Source of the DNA: an uncultured Candidatus Poseidoniales archaeon
Lineage (GTDB): Archaea; Thermoplasmatota; Poseidoniia; Poseidoniales; Poseidoniaceae
Assembly (NCBI GenBank): GCA_905182635.1
Contig: CAJJCM010000014.1
Location: 1 to 39,607 of the forward strand
DNA length: 39,607 nucleotides
Direction: 5' to 3'
Positions 1-7,661 of this stretch are shown one piece after another; position 1 is the stretch's first letter; every line of letters starts with the position of its first letter. A program made the translations under genes and the position numbers. A model generated the notes under the pieces. It made no database searches and was not told the DNA's origin. It saw only the letters and a list, made by a program, of their open reading frames with translations.

Positions 1-459
1 TCGAACCGTAACATGAGCATTTTTCTCGAGCCTGTGTAAGCCTTCTTCGGCAATGGTTGCACGGGTTTCTTGAACATCAAAAGGTAAAGCAGCAACCGCC
101 ACGACAATCGCACCGGACTGGCGTGCTTGGCGTGCAAATTCATGAGCTGCCCCCGTCCCTGTCCCGCCACCAAGACCGACCAATAAGAGTACCAATTCGA
201 CTGGCTCGAGTACCGTACGGGCAAGAGCAGAATAACCGCGCATTCGTTGTTCCGCCAAAGGTGGCAAAGCAGCACAGCCCATCGAATCAAGTGCATGCCC
301 TAGGCGAAGAATATGGGCTGAGTCACTGTTTTCAAAACTTGAATCGTCAGCATCAACCAAACACATGTCAGCAAAGCCTTCACAGCGTGCGTGGGCGCCT
401 TTCGCCCAAGAACACCCCAGTCCCCCAACACCGGCGATGAGGATGTGAGACGCTTCCAT
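1..459 (-). CDS. FtsZ/tubulin-superfamily GTPase, N-terminal part (runs off window)
   Basis: Partial gene: the first 153 codons are present and the reading frame continues past the left edge. The N-terminus carries a glycine-rich loop (ILIAGVGGLG, residues 6-15). The diagnostic tubulin T4 signature GGGTGTG lies at residues 97-103, followed by an FtsZ-like strand and loop (VVAVAALPFD, about 119-128) and an Arg at 133. These support nucleotide binding in the FtsZ/CetZ superfamily. Between the two motifs the sequence is divergent: the first loop reads GVGGLG where FtsZ usually has GVGGAG. It may therefore be a secondary paralogue and not the main division FtsZ. The ATG at 459 is the only plausible start, because an in-frame TGA lies about 25 bases upstream. 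It sits 50 bases downstream of the TPR gene on the same strand, so the two are probably co-transcribed. Confidence 0.85.
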   Translation of the reverse strand, partial: MEASHILIAGVGGLGCSWAKGAHARCEGFADMCLVDADDSSFENSDSAHILRLGHALDSMGCAALPPLAEQRMRGYSALARTVLEPVELVLLLVGLGGGTGTGAAHEFARQARQSGAIVVAVAALPFDVQETRATIAEEGLHRLEKNAHVTVR

Positions 460-509
460 GGTGGGTCTTTGAGTCGAACATCAATGAACTTTGGCAGTGT
501 TCAAACTCG

Positions 510-803
510 TCATACAAAGCGTAAATATCGTCGCCGAGCGTCTCTTGCCCAAGCGTTATCCGGCTCAAGTGCAAGCACTCGGTCATAGTATTCAATCGAG
601 GTTTCAAATTCCGAAAGATGTCGGCCATACAAATGGCCAAGGTTCGAGAGTACTGGGATACATTCCGCATCATCCTCTAGCATCGAAAGGAGCAACCGTT
701 CTGCAGCACCCAGATCGTTTCGCAGCATCATTTCTTCTGCTTCGTCAAGTTGCTCAAGTTGCTTTGGCGTCAACTCGTATGTGTTCTCAAAATGGGCTGC
801 CAT
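510..803 (-). CDS. Small tetratricopeptide-repeat (TPR) protein
   Basis: A 97-residue, mostly helical protein. An N-terminal helix (about residues 12-45, rich in E, L and A) is followed by a canonical TPR-like segment with a small-residue pattern (PVLSNLGHLYGR, then FETSIEYYDRVLALEPDNAWAR, about 50-90). TPR units act as protein-protein interaction scaffolds. The ATG at 803 is preferred over an in-frame ATG at 836 because GGAG lies 8 bases before it. It is directly upstream of the FtsZ-like gene on the same strand, so an accessory role for that GTPase is possible, but this is inferred only from position. No signal peptide or membrane segment is visible. Confidence 0.75.
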   Translation of the reverse strand: MAAHFENTYELTPKQLEQLDEAEEMMLRNDLGAAERLLLSMLEDDAECIPVLSNLGHLYGRHLSEFETSIEYYDRVLALEPDNAWARDARRRYLRFV

Positions 804-978
804 AGGAATTCTCCATCCGATGCTCGAAGCAGTCATTCAAGAAGTCTCCCCTCAAAGTGTTGGTTTTGGAGAGAAATTCAAGAAAAGTTGCAGATGAAAC
901 TGCTGACCACTTAAAAACCCATTCATGTGTTGAAAAAACGGCGCACTGCGACGGTTTTTTTGATGGTATTTGCTGGGA

Positions 979-986
979 ATGTTTAA
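979..986 (+). promoter_or_regulatory. Possible TATA element for the respiratory operon
   Basis: The 222-base divergent gap between the TPR gene and the respiratory operon holds two AT-rich elements. GTTTAAGG at 979-986 would place transcription start near 1006-1010, a short leader before the ATG at 1026. A second candidate, CTTAAAAA near 907-914, reads as TTTTTAAG on the minus strand and could serve the TPR/FtsZ-like genes. Both calls rest on spacing and base content only. Confidence 0.3.
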
Positions 987-1025
987 GGTGCACTTACCAG
1001 TGGCTCCAATCACTTGGGTGGGGCT

Positions 1026-1853
1026 ATGCGAAGGAGCACATTTTCCGTACGTTCCGGAGTGGTGCTCGTACTTACGATATTGCTGTTTGTCCCCGGTTTT
1101 ACTTCTTCGCTCCACACGGGCGTTGGAGGAGCACAAGACAATGCTGGCGAAACAATAGATGACGTCGCCAAAGAAGGCTGTCTTTGCCACAATGGCGCAG
1201 CGGATAATTCCGTCCAAATCATTCTTGATGACGTGCCTTATGGCTGGATTGGTGGAGAATCCTACTCCTTGAAACTCCAAATCATTGGCGGACCTGCAGC
1301 CACAGGAACCTACACCGCAGGATTCGCGATGCGCACATCAGCCGGCATCCTTTCCGGTGATGGTTTGCAAAATTGGGAGGACGATGTTACGACCCTCACG
1401 CACACTGCTGCAACTGCAGATGAGCCTGAACGTATGTGGACGTTCACATGGCAAGCACCTGAATCGGACTCCGGCACTGTAAATTTCTGGATTACCGGCA
1501 ACTCGGTCAACGGCGACCAACTCAACAACGGCGGCGGTGAAGAAGACAAGTGGAATCAATTGCTGTTCTCTTTGCAAGAAGGAAGCGATACGACTTCTGC
1601 ACTTGGAACTCGAACATTGTTTGCTGGCGATGGTAATGTAAGCCCTCCACAACCTGAATCCCATGGCGTTGACCTTGAGCACATGGGTGCAGAACTTCGC
1701 GCTCATTGGCTTGGATTACTTGGCTTTGGTGCAGTTATTTTAGTCATCGTATTTGCAGGACTCATGCTCCGATACAGTTTCTCAACTTCATATTCCGGTC
1801 GAACAAATCAATTGCGACTGCGCTACAAACTGATGCGACGAGGTGACCAGTGA
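1026..1853 (+). CDS. Secreted, C-terminally anchored protein with C-x-C-H motif (choice-of-anchor-V/reelin-like)
   Basis: A 275-residue protein. Residues 1-30 form a signal peptide (basic start, then GVVLVLTILLFVPGF). A Gly-Cys-x-Cys-His motif (C52, C54, H55) follows at once. The body is a beta-rich extracytoplasmic domain, and one membrane helix (about 228-249) precedes a short basic tail. The cysteine motif and architecture resemble choice-of-anchor-V/reelin-like surface proteins. The motif is C-x-C-H and not the C-x-x-C-H of covalent haem c, so cytochrome function is not established. The ATG at 1026 is chosen over the TTG at 1014 because GGTGGGG lies just upstream. It is the first gene of the Rieske/cytochrome b operon and its stop codon overlaps the next start. 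That position suggests an outer subunit or electron-carrier docking role, which is inference. Confidence 0.8.
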   Translation: MRRSTFSVRSGVVLVLTILLFVPGFTSSLHTGVGGAQDNAGETIDDVAKEGCLCHNGAADNSVQIILDDVPYGWIGGESYSLKLQIIGGPAATGTYTAGFAMRTSAGILSGDGLQNWEDDVTTLTHTAATADEPERMWTFTWQAPESDSGTVNFWITGNSVNGDQLNNGGGEEDKWNQLLFSLQEGSDTTSALGTRTLFAGDGNVSPPQPESHGVDLEHMGAELRAHWLGLLGFGAVILVIVFAGLMLRYSFSTSYSGRTNQLRLRYKLMRRGDQ

Positions 1854-2296
1854 TGGACGATACAATCACCACCCTGCTGCGTAAGGTCGCAAGTGGAAAA
1901 GTCAGCGTTGAAGATGCAAGGGTTGCCCTTGAAGATGCTTCGTTAACCGAAGACCAGATGCAATCAGCCATCGACCATGGCGTATTCAACCTTGCAGAAT
2001 CTGGAACCATTGTCAATGCTTCACTCGCTCCTTCTGGTGCTTCCAACCTCATTATGATCTTCTTCGCATGGGGCCTTTTCTGGTCATTCTATTGGGTCTT
2101 CTCGATGATTTATGGTCTTGCAAAGGGCTGGGACCAACAACAACTCTCCTACCATCTTGCAATGATGCTGATCACCCTTTGTTTAATGGGAATGGCTTAC
2201 CTTAAGTTCGTCTTACCCGACACGATTATTGTTAAGCATGGAATGAATAAGTTCGTTCCTGAGCATCCAAAAGATTGGAAGGAATACAAGTGGTGA
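1853..2296 (+). CDS. Small two-helix membrane protein of the Rieske/cytochrome b operon
   Basis: A 147-residue protein. About 60 residues of soluble N-terminus (helical, acidic, with an EDARVALEDASLTEDQM stretch) precede two membrane helices (about 65-90, very rich in W and F, and 103-123). A short charged tail rich in K, W and E follows. The start ATG overlaps the upstream stop (TGATG), and GAGGTGA lies 7-13 bases upstream. I do not recognise a family. Because it sits between the surface protein and the Rieske gene with a 6-base gap, it is probably an accessory subunit or assembly factor of this complex. That role rests on position alone. Confidence 0.75.
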   Translation: MDDTITTLLRKVASGKVSVEDARVALEDASLTEDQMQSAIDHGVFNLAESGTIVNASLAPSGASNLIMIFFAWGLFWSFYWVFSMIYGLAKGWDQQQLSYHLAMMLITLCLMGMAYLKFVLPDTIIVKHGMNKFVPEHPKDWKEYKW

Positions 2297-2302
2297 TGAA
2301 CT

Positions 2303-3151
2303 ATGGCACGTGATTACGACCTCAAACCAGCGCCTTCGTCAGAGGGGAGTTCGGACGTGAACCCAGGCTCATCCATCAACCGCCGGCAATTTTTGCACTA
2401 TGGATTTAATACTGCCACCGGCGTTTTGGCCGCATCCTTAGGCGTGCTGGGTTTTGCATCGATTCTCTTGCCACCTGGTGGCTCAGTCGAGGGTGAACTC
2501 AGTGTCAAATACTGGGCCAAAGGCCGGGAAGATACCGCTTGGTATGGAGCAAAACATGAACAATTGATGACACATCAAGATTTTGTTGATGAAGCTGCAA
2601 AATCCAACACTGAAACTTCCGGTGCATCTGGCATTTGGAACGGAGTCCCTGTTGTGGTCGCCTATGTCAACCACTCCAAATACGCCAACACCCCGTTATC
2701 AAACGGCAAAGCACGATTCCAATTCACCGAAGGCGTAGATGAAACTGGAAAAACCATCGGTCACTTTGAAGACTTGAGTGACACAGACCCTCGGCTTCTA
2801 CCTTCGAAAAATTTGGTCATGATTTTTGCTCGTTGCACACACTTGTGCTGTATTCCGGGTTGGCAATTGGTCTCGAACTCCTTTACTGAAGATTCGTGGA
2901 CCCCCGGTGGTGGAGACGACGGTGGCACCAAACTGTTCTGTATTTGCCACTCATCTCGTTTCGACCCTACGGTTCTTGAAATGAATACCAACCGAAACCG
3001 TTCAAACGGTACGACCTTCAAATACGCAGGTGTTCGGCGAGCAGGTGGCCCTGCTCCAGTCGGACTTCCAATCATTCCAATTGAATTGAATGCTGAGGGT
3101 GTTATCGAGGGCCTTGTAGACTATCTTGATTGGTACACATATTGTGACTGA
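2303..3151 (+). CDS. Rieske [2Fe-2S] protein
   Basis: A 282-residue Rieske subunit that would take electrons from quinol at the outer site of the cytochrome b complex. A twin-arginine-like segment (NRRQFLHYGF, 26-35) precedes one membrane helix (about 38-56), typical of Tat-inserted Rieske proteins. Cluster box 1 is C178-T-H180 with disulfide Cys at 183. Box 2 is C213-I-C215-H216. All four cluster ligands and both disulfide cysteines are present. The residue between the box 1 Leu and the disulfide Cys is normally Gly but here is Cys (C182), giving an unusual CTHLCC. A long insertion rich in Gly and Asp separates the boxes (about 190-210). It lies 6 bases after the small membrane protein and 11 before cytochrome b. 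Confidence 0.96.
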   Translation: MARDYDLKPAPSSEGSSDVNPGSSINRRQFLHYGFNTATGVLAASLGVLGFASILLPPGGSVEGELSVKYWAKGREDTAWYGAKHEQLMTHQDFVDEAAKSNTETSGASGIWNGVPVVVAYVNHSKYANTPLSNGKARFQFTEGVDETGKTIGHFEDLSDTDPRLLPSKNLVMIFARCTHLCCIPGWQLVSNSFTEDSWTPGGGDDGGTKLFCICHSSRFDPTVLEMNTNRNRSNGTTFKYAGVRRAGGPAPVGLPIIPIELNAEGVIEGLVDYLDWYTYCD

Positions 3152-3162
3152 GGTGATTATGT

Positions 3163-4029
3163 ATGACGACAATGTTCTGGATTCTTTGGTTTTTCATAGC
3201 CTTTGTAGTGGTGCTCGTCGCCCTGACACTTCGTCAAGAAAGCAGCGATATGCCTCGACGAGAAATTCTTCGAGCAGTTGAGTCAACTGGCAAAATGGGC
3301 TTTGCCGAACGTTTGTTCTTGTGGGTATTCTCTTGGCTTGATACTCGTTTCCGCCTTCAAGACTATTGGAATATGTCAAAAGGTTCCTATTACAACATGC
3401 ATCGACAGATGCCTTTGTCTCACGCTGAAAAATACAAACTTAGAATCATTTGGTATTGGTACCCCTTGTATTGTTTGGGCGGTATCTCCTTCCTTTCGTT
3501 CATTATCTTGATTCTCACTGGAACAGTCCTCGGAATCTACTATGTCCCTGGTGGAGAAGGTGACCCTTCTCCTGCTTACGCAAGTATGCAATTCATCATG
3601 ACTGAACTCCCCTTCGGCTACATTATTCGTGCCGTTCACCATTGGGCGACTCACTTCATGGTCGCCAGTGTATTCCTCCATATGTGTCGCGTCTATTTCA
3701 CCGGGGCATACCGCAACCCCCGTGAACTGAACTGGCTCATTGGTGTGGCATTGATGGCCTTAACCATCGTCTTTGGTTATTCAGGCTACCTCTTGCCATG
3801 GGATTCATTAGCTTACGGTGCCGCCGTTATTGGAATCAACTTGGCAAATTCAAGCCCATTGATAGGGAAGTACGCTGCCACTTTACTCTTCGGCGGTTCA
3901 TCTTTGACTGCGCAAACGGTGACTCGGATGTATTTCATACACGTCTTTATCCTCCCTGTGATTGTAACGACATTGATCATTATTCACTTATTTATTGTCT
4001 GGGTACAAGGCATTGCAGAACCACATTGA
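3163..4029 (+). CDS. Cytochrome b, N-terminal half (b6-type)
   Basis: A 288-residue diheme cytochrome b. The paired haem ligands are visible: H159 and H173 (14 apart, in a RAVHHW...FLHMCRVYFTGAY context) and H260 and H275 (15 apart). This is the b6-type spacing. The PRELNW motif follows the second helix, and a GYSGYLLPWD stretch (about 205-214) matches the quinol-site region. It corresponds to the b6 half of a split cytochrome b; the C-terminal half is in the next gene. It has an extra N-terminal membrane helix (about 4-22) and an approximately 70-residue lead before the amphipathic segment, absent from plain b6. The start at 3163 is backed by GAGGTGATT immediately upstream. Confidence 0.96.
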   Translation: MTTMFWILWFFIAFVVVLVALTLRQESSDMPRREILRAVESTGKMGFAERLFLWVFSWLDTRFRLQDYWNMSKGSYYNMHRQMPLSHAEKYKLRIIWYWYPLYCLGGISFLSFIILILTGTVLGIYYVPGGEGDPSPAYASMQFIMTELPFGYIIRAVHHWATHFMVASVFLHMCRVYFTGAYRNPRELNWLIGVALMALTIVFGYSGYLLPWDSLAYGAAVIGINLANSSPLIGKYAATLLFGGSSLTAQTVTRMYFIHVFILPVIVTTLIIIHLFIVWVQGIAEPH

Positions 4030-4046
4030 TATTCGGAGGATAATAC

Positions 4047-6875
4047 ATGGGACTAATTGAGAATTTCGGACGTGTGGCTTCTTCCTATATGGAAGAAAAA
4101 GAGCAATTGCAAACGGTAGAAGGAAAGCGAACCCGTACTCGCACAGGACATGGTTTCTGGCCACACGAAGTTCTTCGTGACACGATACTGCTTTCATTCA
4201 TGACTGCTGTACTTCTGTTCTATGCATGGTTGATACCACCACCACTTCACGGTGCCGCTGACCCCTATGCGCAAGCAGGATTCGTGTTCCCAGATTGGTA
4301 TGTGTTGTTCTCGTATGGATACTTGCGTTGGGGCGAATATCTCCCTCAATTTACAGTTCCAACTGGATTCATTGGCGAAATTGTTGGCCAACCAGTCTTC
4401 CCTTGGAACGCAGCATGGTGGGGAGCAGCACTCACTGGTATTCCAGTCAGTATCCTTGCTCTACCGCCGTTCCTTGGAGGACGTGAAAGGCGGCCTGTTG
4501 AAGACCCCTGGTTTGCTTCTGCCGGTGCAGTATATTTAGCACACATCTGGTTTATTTCTGTCTTTTCGATCAATATTTTCCTCGAACTCTATGCCAAAAA
4601 TCGTTCAGACTATTGTAAACTCGATAGCCATGGCGATTTGTTATGTGGTACTCGTGAACCTTGGGTCGCTGACGCCTTCAATACGATACCGTGGGTCATG
4701 ACCGGCGTACTCGTTTGGATATGCATCTATTTCTTGGCTCGTGGCTTGATCGTCAAAGCATGGGGTGCTGGATTCAAACCAAGTCATGCAAAGCAAATCC
4801 TCATTGGAACACTCTTGATATCCACTGCTGGAACTGTTGCTACATGGGATACCTATAATGATGGCTTTTGGGACCAAGGCGGATTGCTTACAATCAAGGG
4901 GTTAACACATGATTACTACCCCGAATTGGAAGCAATGCGTACACAACCAACCGATGTACATGTACATGAAACTAACGAATTCACCGATGACCGAGGCTGG
5001 AGCGATTTAGAAACCGTACCAACGACTGCTTGGATGGATTGGGTGATATATCAGCCGGCTCGTTACATTATCATAGACTTTAATGATGACAATGGACATC
5101 AAGATGCTGCCAACGGAATCAATGCTGCAGCAGATGCGACTGTATTCAATGGCGGTGAAGGATGGGCCACAACTGGTTCGTTTACTGTAACTGAAGATTT
5201 GTCCTTATTCCCTGATGGTCATCATGAAAGTGTAGAGACCCTTACGACTGACCTCAAATGTGAATACCGTTCTTCAGAGCGAAAAATCAACGATGTCGCA
5301 ACGGCAAGTATGGTCACCTCGACCTTGACTGTGACCAACAGCAACGGTGCTATTGTTTCTTCACTCGACAATTGCCTCAGTGCTACCGTCGAATTAGCGG
5401 TTGGAACCTACGATTACACCTATTCAGTTATCGCCAGTGGCGCTCTTGCGCTCAACAACAGTATCCAAACTGAAACTTCTTTCGCTATCGCTTCTTTCCA
5501 GCCACTCTTGGTCTGGAATGAAGATGCACCGGCCTCACTTGCAGGCATGACTGTCAATCTTTCAAATACTGAAGAAATGGCAATGGGTGGAACACAATTC
5601 GCTGCAATTGAAAATCCAACCTATCACACCAATCCAAAGGCACTTGATGCCAAACTCACTTATGCAATGTTCATTCCTTGTTTGACATTCGGTGCAATGG
5701 TCTTCGTCTTCCTACGTTCAATGGGTCGTGGCTATGAGTTCGAAATGAACAAGTGCTATGGCTGTGACTTGTGTGACGATGCTTGTCCTGTTCGATTGTT
5801 TAACGGTGGAGACAAACTCAATATCATTTACAACTCCTGGAACAATGAAGATGATGGTGTACCTTTGTATTCCTGTTTGACCTGTACAGCGTGTACCAAT
5901 GCTTGCCCACAACTGGTTGATTACGACTCATATGTTGATATTCGCCGTTCACTGATTGTCGGTGGACCACAAGCAGAAATCGCACACACAGTATTACAGG
6001 CAGTACTCGCTGCTGAAGCAGAAGAATCTGCAAATGAAGACTTCGTGGCTATCAAAGACTATCCATTGTCTTCAAACATTGGATACTACCCTGGATGTGT
6101 CGATTATCTCGACCAAGAGATGGTATTCTCGCACGTCAATGAAGGTGAGATGAACCTCGGCGATGCGACAACTTCAGCATTCACCCTCTTCGACGAAATG
6201 GAAATGGATGTATCTTACCTCGGACGTGACTTCTTGAAGTGCTGTGGTCACGACCAAAAGTGGCAAGGACTCGATGAAGTGTTTGACAAACTCAAGGCCT
6301 ACAACCAAAAGAAGATCGTCGAATCCGGTATTGACACACTTGTGTCATCATGTGCTGAATGTTTCCGAACCTTTGCTCGTGACTACGAACTTGAAGGCGT
6401 TAAGGTCATGCATACAACTGAGTTCTTGATTGAAAACGGATTTGACATGAACCTCAAAGCCGAAGAAGAAACAACCGTCACCTACCACGACCCATGTCGT
6501 CTTGGGCGCCAAATGGGAGTCTATGATGAACCAAGACAACTTATTGCTGATGTCGAAGGTGTAAAAATCGTCGAGATGGAACACCATGGTGAAGATGCAA
6601 TGTGCTGTGGTGTCTCAAGTATGATGTCATGCAATGAAAACGCTCGTTCCCTCCGTGTAACTCGCATGGAAGAAATTCGTGCCACAGGTGCTGACACAAT
6701 GTTGACTTCTTGCCCGAAATGTGTAGCACACTTTGAGTGTCTCAAGTTTGAAGGTGATGAGCGTTACGAAGATATTGAAATTCTCGATGTCGTCTCGTTC
6801 CTTGCCCGTCAAGTCGAAGCAAAGAAAGCAAGAGCGACCCCTGAATCAAGTTCAGTTCTTGAAATCGAAGCTTAA
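4047..6875 (+). CDS. Fusion: cytochrome b C-terminal half + outer domain + two [4Fe-4S] motifs + two CCG domains (HdrD/GlpC-like)
   Basis: A 942-residue multidomain protein. Residues 1-270 resemble b6f subunit IV/cytochrome b C-terminus, with PDWY at 82-85 (the quinol-site PEWY equivalent) and about five membrane helices. Residues 270-535 are a soluble, beta-rich insertion predicted outside the cell. A membrane helix (about 537-557) with a basic flank returns the chain to the cytoplasm. Two ferredoxin-type motifs begin at C570 and C610 (CxxCxxCxxxCP). Two complete CCG domains follow: C684-x47-C732-C733-x35-C769-x2-C772 and C817-x35-C853-C854-x34-C889-x2-C892. Such domains occur in HdrB/HdrD, GlpC, LldE and SdhE and can hold non-cubane clusters. 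The chain could pass electrons between a cytoplasmic donor or disulfide and the quinone pool inside the cytochrome b core. The direction is unknown. It is the last gene of the operon, 17 bases after cytochrome b. Confidence 0.92.
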   Translation: MGLIENFGRVASSYMEEKEQLQTVEGKRTRTRTGHGFWPHEVLRDTILLSFMTAVLLFYAWLIPPPLHGAADPYAQAGFVFPDWYVLFSYGYLRWGEYLPQFTVPTGFIGEIVGQPVFPWNAAWWGAALTGIPVSILALPPFLGGRERRPVEDPWFASAGAVYLAHIWFISVFSINIFLELYAKNRSDYCKLDSHGDLLCGTREPWVADAFNTIPWVMTGVLVWICIYFLARGLIVKAWGAGFKPSHAKQILIGTLLISTAGTVATWDTYNDGFWDQGGLLTIKGLTHDYYPELEAMRTQPTDVHVHETNEFTDDRGWSDLETVPTTAWMDWVIYQPARYIIIDFNDDNGHQDAANGINAAADATVFNGGEGWATTGSFTVTEDLSLFPDGHHESVETLTTDLKCEYRSSERKINDVATASMVTSTLTVTNSNGAIVSSLDNCLSATVELAVGTYDYTYSVIASGALALNNSIQTETSFAIASFQPLLVWNEDAPASLAGMTVNLSNTEEMAMGGTQFAAIENPTYHTNPKALDAKLTYAMFIPCLTFGAMVFVFLRSMGRGYEFEMNKCYGCDLCDDACPVRLFNGGDKLNIIYNSWNNEDDGVPLYSCLTCTACTNACPQLVDYDSYVDIRRSLIVGGPQAEIAHTVLQAVLAAEAEESANEDFVAIKDYPLSSNIGYYPGCVDYLDQEMVFSHVNEGEMNLGDATTSAFTLFDEMEMDVSYLGRDFLKCCGHDQKWQGLDEVFDKLKAYNQKKIVESGIDTLVSSCAECFRTFARDYELEGVKVMHTTEFLIENGFDMNLKAEEETTVTYHDPCRLGRQMGVYDEPRQLIADVEGVKIVEMEHHGEDAMCCGVSSMMSCNENARSLRVTRMEEIRATGADTMLTSCPKCVAHFECLKFEGDERYEDIEILDVVSFLARQVEAKKARATPESSSVLEIEA

Positions 6876-6919
6876 TTTGACGGCTAAAACTTTATTATTC
6901 ATATAGACCTCCTTGAGTC

Positions 6920-7660
6920 ATGGATTACGACAGCATGACTGTTTTGGATCTCAAAAACTTATGCAAGAATCGTGGGATACGAATCTCCGGTAACAAAGCA
7001 GAAGTGGTCATCCGATTGATGGAAGATGATGAATCCTCAGCCCCACCACAACAATTTCAAATCCCTCAACAGTCAATTCCACAGCACGTCCAAGGTGGTT
7101 ATGCACCTGCACAAACAATCTATGTCAAGAAGGAAGATGAACTCGCATCTGGAATTGGGACATGTATCATAATTTATGCAATCTTTCGATTGTTTTGGGC
7201 GGTTATATTTTCAACTGGGGGCGGAGGAGCAGAGGCTTGGTTACTCTCTCCAGTAGCCTTCTTGTTAGGTATCGGTTTTTTAATTGGAGGCGTCATTACC
7301 TATTCTGGTTATCGGAATGGAGTCTATATCACACTTGCGGTCCTCGCACTCTCGGGCTTATTTAGTGTAGCATTTCACGGAGACGAACCAAACCCTGTAT
7401 CCATCGCTTGGGGTGAGGAAATGATCATGACTTCACTCATGTGCTCATTTACTTGTATGATTCTTGTAGCTTTGCCGTTAATGCTTTCGAAACTCAAAGG
7501 CGGATGGCCAATACCAATTGAAAATCTCTTGGACAGAAACCAGTCGACGGACGGTAAGAAAAAGATCAAGTGCCAATCATGTAAGGAGGAATTACAAATT
7601 CCAATCGGTTACTCTGGAAACATTGAATGTCCAACCTGCCACTCAAAGATGAATGTTTGA
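6920..7660 (+). CDS. SAP-domain membrane protein with C-terminal zinc ribbon
   Basis: A 246-residue protein. Residues 1-38 match a SAP helix-turn-helix (MTVLDLKNLCKNRGIRISG, then KAEVVIRLMEDD), a fold usually linked to nucleic-acid binding. A proline/glutamine-rich linker (about 39-70) leads to four predicted membrane helices (about 78-96, 105-130, 133-153, 168-190). The C-terminal 31 residues carry two CxxC pairs (CQSC at about 218 and CPTC at about 237), a zinc-ribbon pattern. The cellular role is unknown. It starts 44 bases after the respiratory fusion, and an AT-rich CTTTATTATTC in that gap may be its own promoter. It is convergent with the next gene, with stop codons one base apart. Confidence 0.85.
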   Translation: MDYDSMTVLDLKNLCKNRGIRISGNKAEVVIRLMEDDESSAPPQQFQIPQQSIPQHVQGGYAPAQTIYVKKEDELASGIGTCIIIYAIFRLFWAVIFSTGGGGAEAWLLSPVAFLLGIGFLIGGVITYSGYRNGVYITLAVLALSGLFSVAFHGDEPNPVSIAWGEEMIMTSLMCSFTCMILVALPLMLSKLKGGWPIPIENLLDRNQSTDGKKKIKCQSCKEELQIPIGYSGNIECPTCHSKMNV

Positions 7661-7661
7661 T

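Noticed and set aside
1170-1200. c-type haem site in the first gene of the respiratory operon
   Set aside because: The motif is Cys-x-Cys-His, one residue short of CxxCH, so covalent haem attachment is not supported.
852-1280. A 142-codon minus-strand frame across the start of the respiratory operon
   Set aside because: It runs antisense through the signal peptide and the CxCH region of a well-supported gene, has no recognisable domain and a composition unlike the real proteins here.
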